From: Otariodibacter sp.
GTDB lineage: Bacteria; Pseudomonadota; Gammaproteobacteria; Enterobacterales; Pasteurellaceae
Direction of reading: 5' to 3'
DNA length: 47,821 nt
Assembly: GCF_029256985.1 (NCBI RefSeq)
Contig: NZ_JARIDQ010000046.1
Location: 1-47,821, forward strand
Of the stretch, positions 6,533 to 17,536 are shown in pieces. Both the position numbers and the translations under genes were made by a program. A model generated the notes under the pieces. The model was not told where the DNA came from and did no database searches. It saw only the letters and a list, made by a program, of their open reading frames with translations. Position 1 is the stretch's first letter. Each line of letters opens with the position of its first letter.

Positions 6533-9410
6533 TGGCTTCTCGCTGAAATAATCTTTTCCACATAGATTTAACGTAACGACTCTCACGTTCAAATTCTTCA
6601 CTATCAACAATGGCAGGCTGATTCACAAGATTGAGGTGATGGACTTTATTGCGTAAGGTTGTATAGCAATATTTAAGTTGCTCACTTTCTTCTAAGGAAA
6701 GGATACCACTTTCTGCACAGCTTTCAAAAATACGAACGTTATCCGACCATACTGCAACTTGTGGATAAGTATTGGCATAATTTAGAACGAGATATTGAGC
6801 GATAAATTCAATATCCGTGATGCCACCTAGATCTGTTTTTAAGTGAAATCGCCCATCTTCAGTGTGGCTCAAATGAGCATACATTTTTGCACGCATGTTA
6901 CAAATATCTTCCACCAACTGACCGCTTGTTCTTGCCATACCTAACACATTTTGACGAATAGTTTCAAAGTGTTGACGAAGTAAGGATGAACCGTAAACTG
7001 CTCTTGCTCGCACTAATGCTTGAGATTCCCATGTCCACGCTTCATTTTTCTGATAGTCTTCGTAAGCTTCAAAAGTGCTCACTAATAAGCCTGATTCACC
7101 TGATGGGCGAAGTCGCATATCAATTTCATACAATACACCTGCACTGGTATTAAGATTAAAAATACTGTTAATTTTTTGGGCAAGTTTTAAATAAAATTGA
7201 TGGCTTGAAATTGCCTTTTTCCCCCCTACGGTTTGACTATTTTCTGGTGCATTATGTAGGAATACTAAATCCAGATCGGAATTATAGCCCAACTCAATTC
7301 CACCTAATTTACCATAGCCAATCACCATAAAATCTTGTTCATTTTCGGCTAAATGCTCAGGGATACCAAAGCGTTTTGACACTTGCTTCCACGCTAAATT
7401 AACCACTGCTCCTAAAATAGCTTCCGCCAGATAAGTTAAGTGATCACTAATTTTCATCACAGGTAACACACCTAAAATATCTGCTGAGGCAATATGCAAT
7501 ATCTGACTTTGCTTAAACTGGCGAAGCGCATCAATTAATGCCTCCTCATCCTCTTCTGGAATTCGTATTAAATATTCTTGCAATGTAATTGCATACTCTT
7601 CCAAAGGAATAACTTGGGTTAAAGAATTTTGAACAATCAATTCATCCAACAGCATTGGGTGACGAGCAATTTGTTCAGCAATCATCACTGATTGACTACA
7701 TAGCGTAAATAATTGCGGTAAAATTTGCTCTTTTTCGAGTAATAACTCTAAGTAGGTCGTGCGAGTGTTGATCTTATCAATAATATTTAAAATTCTAGGT
7801 AATAACGTAAGGTAGTTCTTTTGTTGAAAAACTTGATCTACGACCACTGGAAGTAATTTTCTTAAAACTTCTCGCCCCCTCACACCAATCGGACGTTTAA
7901 TCCACTCTTGAAAAGTCGTTGAGAAGATATGAAATATAGCGGAATAATCTGTTGGTTCCACAGGATATTGAGCTAAATTCGTGGCGACATCTTCTTGCGT
8001 AATTTGATAATTGAGAATATCTCGCCACATACTTAATTGAAGTGATTGAGAATGCTCATCTGCTGAACATTCCTGTTCATCATCTTCGCCAATTAACTCA
8101 TTAAATATATTTCTAATCTGTAGTTGATGATGTTGCAACTGAATCAGAAATACTTGCCAATTTTCACTCCGACAAGCAAAGGCAATACGTTGTTGATCTT
8201 GCAGATCCGTTGGTAAGGTTTGAGTTTGCTGATCGTTGATCGCTTGAAGGGTATTTTCAACCTGTCTTAAAAATAAATAGCCTGATTTTAAAGTCTCAAT
8301 TTGTTGGGATGTTAATAAATTTAATGTGGCTAAATGCGGTAATACTGTAAGTAAGCTACGTTGTTGTAAAATTTTATCTCGGCCACCACGGATCATTTGA
8401 AAAGTTTGCACAATAAACTCAACTTCTCGAATACCGCCCGCCCCTAGCTTAATATTATCTTCCAATCCTCTGCGTAGCACTTCTCGGCTAATTTTTTGTT
8501 TCATTTCTCGCAAGGATTGGATAGCACTAAAATCAAGATAGCGACGATAAACAAATGGACGCAACATCTGCTTTAAATATTTGTGATTGATGTTCGTAAG
8601 ATCTTCACCCAGAATTTTAGCTTTGATCATCGCATAGCGTTCCCAATCTCGCCCTTGCTCTTGGTAATAGTCCTCCATTGCTGAAAAGCTGAGTACCAAA
8701 GCGCCGCTTTCGCCAAAGGGGCGTAAGCGCATATCAGTACGATATACAAAACCATCTAGGGTAATTTCATCTAACGCACGGATAAGCTTCTGCCCAAGTC
8801 GAGTAAAAAACTTACTGTTATCTATTGATTTTCTCGCACCAACTGTTTCACCAACATCAGGATAAGTAAAAATCAAATCAATATCAGAAGAAAAATTAAG
8901 CTCTCTTCCACCTAATTTACCCATCCCTAAAATTAATAATTCTTGTTGTTCACCTAACTCATTCATTGGCGTACCATAATCTTGGCATAAACGCTCAAAT
9001 AGCCAATCTCTTGTGGCTAAAATAATGGTTTCGGCAAGATCAGATAGGGTTTCAAAAATCTGTTGAGGGGAGGCTAAGTAATTAGATTGTAAGTAACTTA
9101 ATTTTGCCATTTCTCTATAGCGATATTGGCGTAATATTTTATGCAAACTTTCTTCACTATCAATCATCTGTAATTTTTGTGATAGTTCATTTTTGTATTG
9201 CACTGCATCACTTAACATTGGAATATTGTGTAACCATTCCATCAATAAATCAGGCTGTTTTTGTAATTGCTGAAAAACAAAATCAGACATCGCAATCGCA
9301 GTTACAAGCGGTTCGATTGTGTCTGTTTTTTGCAAATTTTCTGATATATGATGAATTGAAAATAATTCTACTAGTTTTTGCTCTGCGGATGAGAAAAGTG
9401 TCGTTTGCAT
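6525..9410 (-). CDS. glnE: Bifunctional glutamine synthetase adenylyltransferase/adenylyl-removing enzyme
   Basis: The enzyme adds and removes AMP on glutamine synthetase, setting its activity to nitrogen supply together with PII. At 961 residues it is near the E. coli length (946). Both nucleotidyltransferase domains are visible: the N-terminal deadenylylase with GMGKLGGRELNFSSDIDL and the C-terminal adenylylase with GYGKLGGIELGYNSDLDL, each with an intact D-x-D. GIREVEFIVQ and GITDIEFIAQ mark the two following helical domains. Nothing appears truncated. The gene overlaps cutC at its 3' end. It contains two uptake words, at 6921 and 9304. Confidence 0.95.
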   Translation of the reverse strand: MQTTLFSSAEQKLVELFSIHHISENLQKTDTIEPLVTAIAMSDFVFQQLQKQPDLLMEWLHNIPMLSDAVQYKNELSQKLQMIDSEESLHKILRQYRYREMAKLSYLQSNYLASPQQIFETLSDLAETIILATRDWLFERLCQDYGTPMNELGEQQELLILGMGKLGGRELNFSSDIDLIFTYPDVGETVGARKSIDNSKFFTRLGQKLIRALDEITLDGFVYRTDMRLRPFGESGALVLSFSAMEDYYQEQGRDWERYAMIKAKILGEDLTNINHKYLKQMLRPFVYRRYLDFSAIQSLREMKQKISREVLRRGLEDNIKLGAGGIREVEFIVQTFQMIRGGRDKILQQRSLLTVLPHLATLNLLTSQQIETLKSGYLFLRQVENTLQAINDQQTQTLPTDLQDQQRIAFACRSENWQVFLIQLQHHQLQIRNIFNELIGEDDEQECSADEHSQSLQLSMWRDILNYQITQEDVATNLAQYPVEPTDYSAIFHIFSTTFQEWIKRPIGVRGREVLRKLLPVVVDQVFQQKNYLTLLPRILNIIDKINTRTTYLELLLEKEQILPQLFTLCSQSVMIAEQIARHPMLLDELIVQNSLTQVIPLEEYAITLQEYLIRIPEEDEEALIDALRQFKQSQILHIASADILGVLPVMKISDHLTYLAEAILGAVVNLAWKQVSKRFGIPEHLAENEQDFMVIGYGKLGGIELGYNSDLDLVFLHNAPENSQTVGGKKAISSHQFYLKLAQKINSIFNLNTSAGVLYEIDMRLRPSGESGLLVSTFEAYEDYQKNEAWTWESQALVRARAVYGSSLLRQHFETIRQNVLGMARTSGQLVEDICNMRAKMYAHLSHTEDGRFHLKTDLGGITDIEFIAQYLVLNYANTYPQVAVWSDNVRIFESCAESGILSLEESEQLKYCYTTLRNKVHHLNLVNQPAIVDSEEFERESRYVKSMWKRLFQREANA
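6921..6929 (-). repeat. DNA uptake word (Apl-type)
   Basis: ACAAGCGGT on the minus strand, extended to ACAAGCGGTC, within glnE. Confidence 0.75.
9304..9312 (+). repeat. DNA uptake word (Apl-type)
   Basis: Exact ACAAGCGGT on the plus strand, within the 5' part of glnE. Confidence 0.75.
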
Positions 9411-9443
9411 ACGAAACCTGAAATTAAGCTAGAAAGGAAGTAA

Positions 9444-9473
9444 AGGTAGGTTTACAGCATTTATAACCTACCT
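9444..9473 (-). terminator. Probable terminator of the yci operon
   Basis: A perfect 9-bp inverted repeat (AGGTAGGTT / AACCTACCT) with a 12-base loop lies about 24 bases after the yciI stop on the minus strand. The U-tract after it is short (TTTACTT), so efficiency is uncertain. Confidence 0.55.
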
Positions 9474-9496
9474 ATCGCAATATGTTTTAGTGTGAT

Positions 9497-9793
9497 TTAG
9501 AACACCTTTTTGAAAGGTTTAATGATAACCTCCCCATAAACACCGGCTTCAACGTAAGGATCTTCACTTGCCCATTGTTTTGCAGCTTCTAAAGAATCAA
9601 ACTGAGCAATGACAGTTGAACCTGTAAAGCCAGCATCTCCAGGATTTTCATCATCAATAGCTGGATTAGGGCCTGCTGTTAATAAACGGCCTTCAGCTTG
9701 TAATTGAGATAAACGTGCTAAGTGCTGTTCCCTTACAGCTAAACGTTGAGTTAAAGTATTTGGTAAATCTTGAGCAAAAATCACATAATACAT
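9497..9793 (-). CDS. yciI: YciI family protein
   Basis: A soluble 98-residue protein with the YciI ferredoxin-like fold signature: MYYVIFAQD at the start, REQHLARL with the conserved His23, LLTAGP, and the [17 protein letters not shown] end. The conserved His and the Asp of DPY form the proposed active-site pair of this family; the reaction is unknown. It is the last gene of a four-gene minus-strand run with yciA, yciB and yciC and begins 12 bases after yciA. The cluster recalls the yci region of E. coli and Haemophilus. Confidence 0.93.
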   Translation of the reverse strand: MYYVIFAQDLPNTLTQRLAVREQHLARLSQLQAEGRLLTAGPNPAIDDENPGDAGFTGSTVIAQFDSLEAAKQWASEDPYVEAGVYGEVIIKPFKKVF

Positions 9794-9805
9794 TACTTTA
9801 TTCTC

Positions 9806-10258
9806 CTACGAATTTTGAGTCGGCAAGTCCGCTAAAACCATATCAAGTTCAGGATTGTTGTCTGTAGGTATTGGTCTTGGTCGCCCTTCTTTATCAACAG
9901 CAACAAAAGTAAATAACGCTTCAGTAACACAATAACGGTCTCTTGAGTTTTCTATTACTTTCTTAATCCAAACTTCAACTTTTACCTTTAATGAAGTACG
10001 ACCAACTTTAACGCAACGACCATAACAACAAACAACATCTCCCACTGCAACTGGGCGTAAAAAAGAAATAGTATCAACAGAAGCAGTTACGACTCTACCG
10101 TGAGCAATCTCTTTGGCTAAAATAGCTCCGCCCATATCCATTCTTGACATTAACCATCCACCAAAAATATCACCGTTCGCATTAGTATCTGTTGGCATTG
10201 CGAGCGTTCTTAAAATCAATGCACCGTCTGGTTGGCGAAGATCATCTTTATTTTCCAT
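9806..10258 (-). CDS. yciA: Acyl-CoA thioesterase YciA
   Basis: A hotdog-fold thioesterase of 150 residues that hydrolyses a broad range of acyl-CoAs in the cytoplasm. Motifs seen are [16 protein letters not shown], where the Asn/Asp pair forms the active site of the family, followed by GGAILA and [14 protein letters not shown]. The start lies 11 bases inside the yciB coding region, which points to coupled translation. The family is known from crystal structures to form a hexamer. It may release free CoA or edit membrane lipid precursors; its neighbour yciB is a membrane protein linked to envelope synthesis. Confidence 0.95.
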   Translation of the reverse strand: MENKDDLRQPDGALILRTLAMPTDTNANGDIFGGWLMSRMDMGGAILAKEIAHGRVVTASVDTISFLRPVAVGDVVCCYGRCVKVGRTSLKVKVEVWIKKVIENSRDRYCVTEALFTFVAVDKEGRPRPIPTDNNPELDMVLADLPTQNS

Positions 10259-10796
10259 TATTTTCCTCTTGTAATTTTAAGTGTGGATATAAATAAATAA
10301 CTGTAACCAATGTGGCAACAAGACTTAGTCCTGTTAATCCAAAAACCTTAAAAGTTGTCCAAACATCATCAGAAAAAAATTGACCAATAATAATATTAAT
10401 TACCATGCATAAAATAAAAAATCCTGCCCAACCTAAGTTAAGTGTTTCCCAAGTCGATTGAGGTAAGGTTAATTCTTTGCCTAATAATGCCTGAATAATT
10501 GGTTTTTTAAATCCAAACTGACTAGTTAACAATACAACCGCAAATAAGGCATTAATCAATGTAACTTTCCATTTTAGAAAAGTAAGATCATTAAAATATG
10601 CAGTTAACAAGCCAAAGATGATAACTGAAATCCCCATTATCCATTGAGATTTTTCAATCTGCTTATAAAGTATTTTAAGTAAAATAAGCTGAACAACAGT
10701 TGCCACAGAAAGAACAATAGCACCTTCTTGGATACCATAAGTTTTATAAATAATAAAAAATAAAATTAATGGAATAAATTCAAGTAATTTTTTCAT
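10248..10796 (-). CDS. yciB: Inner-membrane septation protein YciB (IspA/IspZ family)
   Basis: A hydrophobic protein of 182 residues with about five to six membrane segments, beginning [18 protein letters not shown] as in the IspZ family. It has conserved [12 protein letters not shown] and LNLGWAGFF blocks. In Shigella and E. coli this protein is needed for normal septation and envelope integrity. The gene starts 6 bases after yciC and overlaps yciA by 11 bases, so the run is probably one operon. Confidence 0.93.
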   Translation of the reverse strand: MKKLLEFIPLILFFIIYKTYGIQEGAIVLSVATVVQLILLKILYKQIEKSQWIMGISVIIFGLLTAYFNDLTFLKWKVTLINALFAVVLLTSQFGFKKPIIQALLGKELTLPQSTWETLNLGWAGFFILCMVINIIIGQFFSDDVWTTFKVFGLTGLSLVATLVTVIYLYPHLKLQEENNGK

Positions 10797-10802
10797 TTTA
10801 TC

Positions 10803-11564
10803 TTACCTCTTACCTTGCACAATGGGTAACTCCCGATAAATTTGATAAAAACGGAAGCTAAATATCACCATAAAAACATTAATAAAAGAGCCTACTATTT
10901 GAACTACTAATATACCTATATCACCATTTGTTTGCCCAATTAATAAATTGATTAAGAGCGGAAGTAAATAGGTAATTCCACAAAAGACAGAAAGTAATTT
11001 CATTTTTGCTCGGCTCATTGCCCAAGTTAATCTCAATGTCTCACTGATACTTTTTCTAGGAGATTCAACTAGATAAACATAGGTTACTAATGAATATTTA
11101 ACAAAAATAAATACACCTAACACCATCACTACAATTCCCATTATGGGTAAAGAGTTACCTGTCGCAACCGATACACCAGATAACGAAGAAGCAAATGCTA
11201 GTGGCATAACCATAATTAAATTTAAAAAAATGACTGGTAAAAATCCTTTTAATGCACCACCAATATTACTAAAGAAAGAACGGTATTGTCCTGCATTAAT
11301 CGATTTAATATTTAAAATTAGTAAGATATTCACCCATATACTTAGTACTGCCCAAATAATACTAGAGGCAAAAGCAAGCATATTAATATCTTTCATAGAA
11401 GAAACTGACTGCATATTATCTTGAGAAATAGTACTCGTAGGTAAAAAATAAATACCAATTAATTGCAAAATAACCAATAATCCAACTCCAAAAAGAGAAA
11501 AATTTGCTTGATTACGCATAAAATTCCAACTTTCTTGTAGCAATCGCTGAAAATTGATAGGCAT
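10803..11564 (-). CDS. yciC: YciC family (UPF0259) inner-membrane protein
   Basis: A 253-residue protein with about six hydrophobic membrane segments; the N-terminus LLQESWNFMRNQ and the central ESPRKSISETLRLTW block resemble the YciC family. Function is unknown; it is the first gene of the yciC-yciB-yciA-yciI run. The intergenic space to yfbV (plus strand) must hold two divergent promoters. Family assignment rests on order and topology as much as on motifs. Confidence 0.85.
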   Translation of the reverse strand: MPINFQRLLQESWNFMRNQANFSLFGVGLLVILQLIGIYFLPTSTISQDNMQSVSSMKDINMLAFASSIIWAVLSIWVNILLILNIKSINAGQYRSFFSNIGGALKGFLPVIFLNLIMVMPLAFASSLSGVSVATGNSLPIMGIVVMVLGVFIFVKYSLVTYVYLVESPRKSISETLRLTWAMSRAKMKLLSVFCGITYLLPLLINLLIGQTNGDIGILVVQIVGSFINVFMVIFSFRFYQIYRELPIVQGKR

Positions 11565-11681
11565 TCTGAAATTCCTTATATCAAATCATCAAAAATGTTA
11601 GGAAGTATAGCAACAGTTTAGTTATTTCGCTATGATAGATTATTATCAAATTTATTATTGATGAGTCAGGAAGAAACCCAT

Positions 11682-12119
11682 ATGTTCAGTATATTACAAG
11701 CAGGACAGCACTACTTAAATACATTTCCTAATCAAAAGAAACTTAACCTATTCTTACCTGATTATAGATTAGTCCGCTTAGTGAAATTCTCATCACGCAT
11801 CATGCCAGCTTTTGCTTGCTTTGCTATCGTTTGGCAGTTTGGATTTGCCGATCCAGAGCAATCTATCACTGCAAATTCGATTATTACAGCGCTTTTTGCA
11901 TTAAGTATTCCTTTCCAAGGATTATTTTGGCTAGGAAAACGTGCAAAATCCCCTTTACCTCTCTCTTTATTAGAGTGGTATGAAACACTTCGTCAAAAAC
12001 TTATCCATGAACAACATAAAAAAATAGCAGATCAAGCGGTTCCTTCCTATCAAGATTTTGCAAATTTACTCCAATTAGCTGAAAAAACTTGGGGTGATGC
12101 CTATTTTGATGAACTATAA
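11682..12119 (+). CDS. yfbV: YfbV family (UPF0208) membrane protein
   Basis: The predicted protein has 145 residues and two membrane segments (about residues 41-60 and 67-87). MFSILQAGQHYLNTFP followed by a basic LVRLVKFSSRIMPAF stretch, then FALSIPFQGLFWLGKRAKSPLP, is the YfbV signature. The frame is open from a TTG at 11658 and an ATG at 11661, but the AGGAAG at 11667-11672 is well placed for ATG 11682, which also fits the family. In E. coli the gene lies by ackA and its exact role is unsettled. Here it stands alone, divergent from yciC. Confidence 0.9.
   Translation: MFSILQAGQHYLNTFPNQKKLNLFLPDYRLVRLVKFSSRIMPAFACFAIVWQFGFADPEQSITANSIITALFALSIPFQGLFWLGKRAKSPLPLSLLEWYETLRQKLIHEQHKKIADQAVPSYQDFANLLQLAEKTWGDAYFDEL
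12033..12040 (+). repeat. Partial DNA uptake word
   Basis: TCAAGCGGT, one base from the ACAAGCGGT core, in the 3' part of yfbV. Confidence 0.45.
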
Positions 12120-12129
12120 AATAAAAAGA

Positions 12130-12145
12130 GCCTCTAAACAGAGGC
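12130..12145 (-). terminator. Hairpin downstream of yfbV and nlpC
   Basis: GCCTCT / AGAGGC with an AAAC loop. On the minus strand it is followed by a U-rich run (CTCTTTTTATTTTA), so it best fits termination of the nlpC transcript after a 3' leader of about 140 bases; it also lies 10 bases after the yfbV stop. Confidence 0.6.
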
Positions 12146-12282
12146 CACTTAGAAAGTAAAATAATCAATTTGGTTGCCTAATACAACACTTTGGTATGTT
12201 AACTATAAACCAGTCTAAACACCAAAAAGTCTCAAATTTTATTCTATTTATTCTTAACTTTATGATCCGTATCATATTTTAG

Positions 12283-12801
12283 TTACACTCTTCGGGCTTG
12301 CCAGTAAGTTTTACTCCAATAGGGTGAATTTAAATCTGAATAAATAACTCCACCTTTTGTAGATGCATGTAAAAATTTGCCATTTTGAGCATAAATACCA
12401 ACATGGTATCCATTAGGTCCTCTACCAGTTTTGAAGAAAACCAAATCTCCAGGTCTTAAGTTCGATTTTGAAACCTTATTCCCTTCCTTAGCTTGATCTT
12501 TTGTCATTCTTGGTAAATTCAACCCAAATAACTGACGAAAGGTAAGTTGTACAAATGCTGAGCAATCCACACCATTTTTAGTTGTACCACCAAGCACATA
12601 CCGTGTGCCCTTCCATTCTTGGTGCTGATCACTTAAACCACTAATAACAAAAATAGGATCTGAAATATTGCCTTGAGATAATGGGTAAGAATTAACTCTC
12701 TTCACATTATGTGAAGAAACTTGTCTATCCACTGTACTACTACACCCAACTAAAGTTAATACGGATACAATACTCAATAGTGCTATTTTATTAATAATCA
12801 T
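12283..12801 (-). CDS. nlpC: NlpC/P60 family lipoprotein
   Basis: A predicted peptidoglycan hydrolase of 172 residues. A lipoprotein signal ends at LVGC (Cys20). The NlpC/P60 domain starts near residue 62 and has an intact triad: Cys80 in VDCSAFV, His133 in YHVGIY and His145 in LHAS. Members cut D-glutamyl-mesodiaminopimelate or cross-link bonds in the cell wall. The gene follows ihfA by 27 bases, the position nlpC has in E. coli after btuCED, but the btu genes are missing here. The start region has no strong ribosome binding site. Confidence 0.92.
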   Translation of the reverse strand: MIINKIALLSIVSVLTLVGCSSTVDRQVSSHNVKRVNSYPLSQGNISDPIFVISGLSDQHQEWKGTRYVLGGTTKNGVDCSAFVQLTFRQLFGLNLPRMTKDQAKEGNKVSKSNLRPGDLVFFKTGRGPNGYHVGIYAQNGKFLHASTKGGVIYSDLNSPYWSKTYWQARRV

Positions 12802-12828
12802 GGTCGTTAATTATCCTACCTATCCGTA

Positions 12829-13116
12829 TTACTTTAAATGCTCTACACGCTCGCGAAATTTTTGCCCAGGTTTAAAAACTACAACACGACGAGCAGAAAT
12901 AGAAACATCTTCGCCTGTTTTAGGATTACGGCCAGGTCTAGCTCTCTTATCTCTAACAGAAAAGTTACCAAATCCTGATAATTTGACTTCTTCACCGTGC
13001 TCTAATGCAACACGAATTTCTTCAAAAAATTGTTCAACAAACTCCTTTGCCATACGTTTGTCTAAACCACATTTTTCTACTAAATTTTCTGTAATTTCAA
13101 TTTTGGTCAGTGACAT
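12829..13116 (-). CDS. ihfA: Integration host factor subunit alpha
   Basis: A DNA-bending histone-like protein of 95 residues that pairs with IHF-beta. The signature [22 protein letters not shown] with the Pro at the tip of the beta arm is complete, and the N-terminus MSLTKIEI and the alpha-type [17 protein letters not shown] end identify it as IHF-alpha rather than HU. It lies 21 bases downstream of pheT, matching the conserved pheST-ihfA operon. IHF is used in recombination, replication and transcription of many operons. Confidence 0.97.
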   Translation of the reverse strand: MSLTKIEITENLVEKCGLDKRMAKEFVEQFFEEIRVALEHGEEVKLSGFGNFSVRDKRARPGRNPKTGEDVSISARRVVVFKPGQKFRERVEHLK

Positions 13117-13137
13117 AACTAATCCTTAATCTAAAAT

Positions 13138-15525
13138 CTAATCTCTTAGATAAGCATTAAAGCGCTGTGCTAATGCTTCTACTACAAACTGAACTACTGC
13201 ATTAATTTGATCTTCTTCAAGTGTTTTTTCTGTATCTTGAATCACTAAACTGATTGCTAAGCTTTTCTTACCTTCAGCTAAATTTGTGCCTTGATATACA
13301 TCAAATAAATTTACAGCAATAAGTTTTTCGCCACCAACTTCACGACAAATATCTAAAATATCGCCTGCTGGTATATAATTATCTACGACAATTGCAATAT
13401 CACGTTTGTTCGCAGGATAGCGAGAAATTTCTTTACCTTGAGGAATAATTTTTTCCATTAATGCAGAAGCCAATAACTCAAAAACAACTGGTTTACCTGA
13501 TAAACCTAGAGCTTGAATAATTTTTGGGTGAACTGTTCCAATAAATCCAATCTCTTTTCCTTCTAGCATAATTGCAGCAGATTGCCCTGGGTGTAATGCA
13601 GGAAAAGTTTTAGCGACAAAACTCACTTTATCTCTTATAGAAGTTAAAGATAATACGCGTTCTAAATCACCTTTTAAATCGAAAAAGTCTACTAATTCAG
13701 CTTTCTGTTCCCAATAAACTGATTTCTTATCCCCAACAATAGCCCCACCTAAAACCATTTCTTGACGAATTCTGCTCTCTGCAGAATCATCTGGAATGAA
13801 ACGTAATCCATGTTCAAAAATACGCACACGATTTTGTTGACGATTTTGATTATATTCAATAGTGGTAAGTAATCCTGATAATAAAGAAACACGCATTGCC
13901 GACATTTCACTTGAAATCGGATTTGGTAAAATTAATGCATCTTGTTCTGGATGTAGTAACTTCTGAATTTTAGGATCAACGAAACTATAAGTCACAACCT
14001 CTTGATAGTCACTATCAACTAACGCTGTTTTAAGGCGAGAAACATCCAATAATTTCTCTGGAATTGCACGCATTTTTAAGTGAGCTAAAGGTGCATTATT
14101 TGGAATACTGTTATAACCATAAATTCTAGCCACTTCTTCAATTAAATCTTCTTCAATTTCAATATCAAAACGCCAGCTTGGTGATTGAACCGTCCAACTG
14201 TCATTTTGGTAAGTTGCATTAAGACCTAAACGTTCAAAAATATCATTTACAGCCTCTGTTGATACATGATGGCCAAGTAATGAGTCTAATTTTGAACGGC
14301 GAAGAACAACTTGGTTTGATTTTGGTAAATGAGATTCACTTACTGATTCAACAATTTCACCTGCTTCACCACCACAGATTTCAAGTACTAATGCAGTTGC
14401 TCTTTCCATCGCCTTATGAGCCAACTCAGGATCTACACCACGCTCAAAACGATGAGATGCATCTGTGTGTAAACCATACTGTCTTGCACGGCCTGTAATT
14501 GCTAATGGAGCAAAGAAGGCAGATTCTAAAATAATATCTTTAGTTTCAGTATTTACACCACTCTCTTTACCGCCAAAAATTCCTGCCATTGCAAGCGGTC
14601 CGTTCTTATCAGCAATTAGCAACGTATTTGCTTGTAATTTCGCAGTAGATCCATCTAATAGAACAAGTTCCTCACCTTCTTTTGCCATTCTCACTTGAAC
14701 TGGTTGAGCAACTTTATCCATATCAAATGCATGCATTGGTTGTCCTAATTCAAGTAAACTTAAATTAGTAATATCAACAATTGGATCTATTGAACGAATA
14801 CCACAACGACGTAATTTTTCTTGTAACCATAATGGTGAAGCCGTATTTACATTCACATTTTTGACTACACGTAATAAATAACGAGGACAAGCTTCTGGTG
14901 CTTGTAATTCAATTGAAACTTTATCATCAATTGTTGCTTTAACTGACTCAATAATAGGTGTATTTACTTGAACTTGATTAATTACACCAACCTCACGAGC
15001 AATACCTGCGATACTTAAACAATCTGCTCTATTCGGTGTTAAGCTGATCTCTATAACTTTATCATCTAAATCTAAATATTGTCTAAAATCAGTACCAACA
15101 GATGCATCCGCTGGTAACTCAATTATTCCACTATGATCTTCTTTTATGCCTAATTCAGAATAAGAACATAACATTCCTTCAGATGGCTGACCACGCAACT
15201 TCGTTTTTTTGATCTTAAAATTACCTGGTAAAATGGCTCCTTCTGTCGCACAAGCAACTTTTAAACCTTTGCGACAATTAGGTGCTCCACAAACGATATC
15301 AAGTAAACGCTCACCACCTACATTTACTTTAGTTACTCGTAATTTATCAGCATCAGGATGTTGCTCACATTCAACAATTTCACCAACCACAACACCATTA
15401 AATTCACCCGCTACCGAATCAACACCATCAACTTCTAACCCAAGCATCGTAATTTGGTCACATAATTGTTCTGTATCAATCGTAGGATTTACCCACTCAC
15501 GTAACCAAGATTCACTGAATTTCAT
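13138..15525 (-). CDS. pheT: Phenylalanine--tRNA ligase beta subunit
   Basis: The beta chain of the (alpha-beta)2 synthetase, 795 residues as in E. coli. In order: N-terminal core, tRNA-binding OB domain (about 39-148), B3/B4 editing domain (about 210-380), B5 domain (about 400-475) and the C-terminal ferredoxin-fold anticodon-binding domain (from about 700; [15 protein letters not shown]). It begins 26 bases after pheS and probably forms one operon with pheS, ihfA and nlpC. A GCAAGCGGT word lies inside it. Confidence 0.97.
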   Translation of the reverse strand: MKFSESWLREWVNPTIDTEQLCDQITMLGLEVDGVDSVAGEFNGVVVGEIVECEQHPDADKLRVTKVNVGGERLLDIVCGAPNCRKGLKVACATEGAILPGNFKIKKTKLRGQPSEGMLCSYSELGIKEDHSGIIELPADASVGTDFRQYLDLDDKVIEISLTPNRADCLSIAGIAREVGVINQVQVNTPIIESVKATIDDKVSIELQAPEACPRYLLRVVKNVNVNTASPLWLQEKLRRCGIRSIDPIVDITNLSLLELGQPMHAFDMDKVAQPVQVRMAKEGEELVLLDGSTAKLQANTLLIADKNGPLAMAGIFGGKESGVNTETKDIILESAFFAPLAITGRARQYGLHTDASHRFERGVDPELAHKAMERATALVLEICGGEAGEIVESVSESHLPKSNQVVLRRSKLDSLLGHHVSTEAVNDIFERLGLNATYQNDSWTVQSPSWRFDIEIEEDLIEEVARIYGYNSIPNNAPLAHLKMRAIPEKLLDVSRLKTALVDSDYQEVVTYSFVDPKIQKLLHPEQDALILPNPISSEMSAMRVSLLSGLLTTIEYNQNRQQNRVRIFEHGLRFIPDDSAESRIRQEMVLGGAIVGDKKSVYWEQKAELVDFFDLKGDLERVLSLTSIRDKVSFVAKTFPALHPGQSAAIMLEGKEIGFIGTVHPKIIQALGLSGKPVVFELLASALMEKIIPQGKEISRYPANKRDIAIVVDNYIPAGDILDICREVGGEKLIAVNLFDVYQGTNLAEGKKSLAISLVIQDTEKTLEEDQINAVVQFVVEALAQRFNAYLRD
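14592..14599 (+). repeat. Partial DNA uptake word
   Basis: GCAAGCGGTC, one base from the ACAAGCGGTC form, within pheT. Confidence 0.45.
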
Positions 15526-15551
15526 TTATCTATCCTTATTTCTTTATTCTA

Positions 15552-16843
<1,292 letters not shown>

Positions 16844-17524
16844 ATGGCAATGAATAATATCTTAGGATTATTCGCTCATTCACCACTAAAACCATTACAA
16901 AAACATTCTAAAAAAGTGACTGAATGTTGTGGGTTATTAGTTCCTTTTTTTACTGCTACCTTTAATGATGACTGGAAAGAAGCTGAAAATATTCGTCGCC
17001 AAATTATTGATCTAGAAAGAAGAGCTGACTCTTTAAAGCGTGAAATTAGATTAAAATTACCTCGCGGATTATTTATGCCAGTTGAAAGAACTGATTTACT
17101 CGAATTAGTTACACAACTTGATAAGCTAGCAAACTATTCTAAAGATATTTCTGGAAGAGTTATTGGAAGAAAGCTTCTTATCCCCTCAGAAATGCAAAAT
17201 TCTTTTTTACATTTTCTTGATCGTAGCTTAGATGCAACCAAACAATCAGATAAAGTAATTAATGAAATGGATCAGTTGCTTGAAACAGGATTTAGAGGCC
17301 GAGAACTTAATTTTGTTAATGATATGATCTTAGAGTTAGATAATATCGAGGATGATACTGATCAGTTACAAATTGTACTACGTAGATCATTATTAAGTAT
17401 TGAAAATAACTACAACCCTGTTGATATTATGTTTCTTTATAAAATTATTGAATGGATCGGAGTACTCGCAGACCAAGCTCAGCGTGTTGGATCTCGAATT
17501 GAATTAATGCTCGCTCGCTCATAA
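16844..17524 (+). CDS. TIGR00153 (DUF47, PhoU-like) Pit accessory protein
   Basis: A soluble, helical protein of 226 residues, the usual length of the family. It begins MAMNNILGLFAHSPLKPLQKH; GGGAG at 16831-16835 supports this ATG over the longer frame from 16778. Conserved blocks include DLERRADSLKREIRLKLPRGLFMPVERTDLLEL and the C-terminal IIEWIGVLADQAQRVGSRIELMLARS. The family resembles PhoU and is often encoded just before a Pit transporter, as here with 12 bases between them, so it probably regulates or supports phosphate import. Confidence 0.93.
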   Translation: MAMNNILGLFAHSPLKPLQKHSKKVTECCGLLVPFFTATFNDDWKEAENIRRQIIDLERRADSLKREIRLKLPRGLFMPVERTDLLELVTQLDKLANYSKDISGRVIGRKLLIPSEMQNSFLHFLDRSLDATKQSDKVINEMDQLLETGFRGRELNFVNDMILELDNIEDDTDQLQIVLRRSLLSIENNYNPVDIMFLYKIIEWIGVLADQAQRVGSRIELMLARS

Positions 17525-17536
17525 GAGGAAAACACC

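Noticed and set aside
9104..9421. Open frame opposite the 5' end of glnE
   Set aside because: Shadow of a long conserved gene with intact motifs; no ribosome binding site or recognisable domain.
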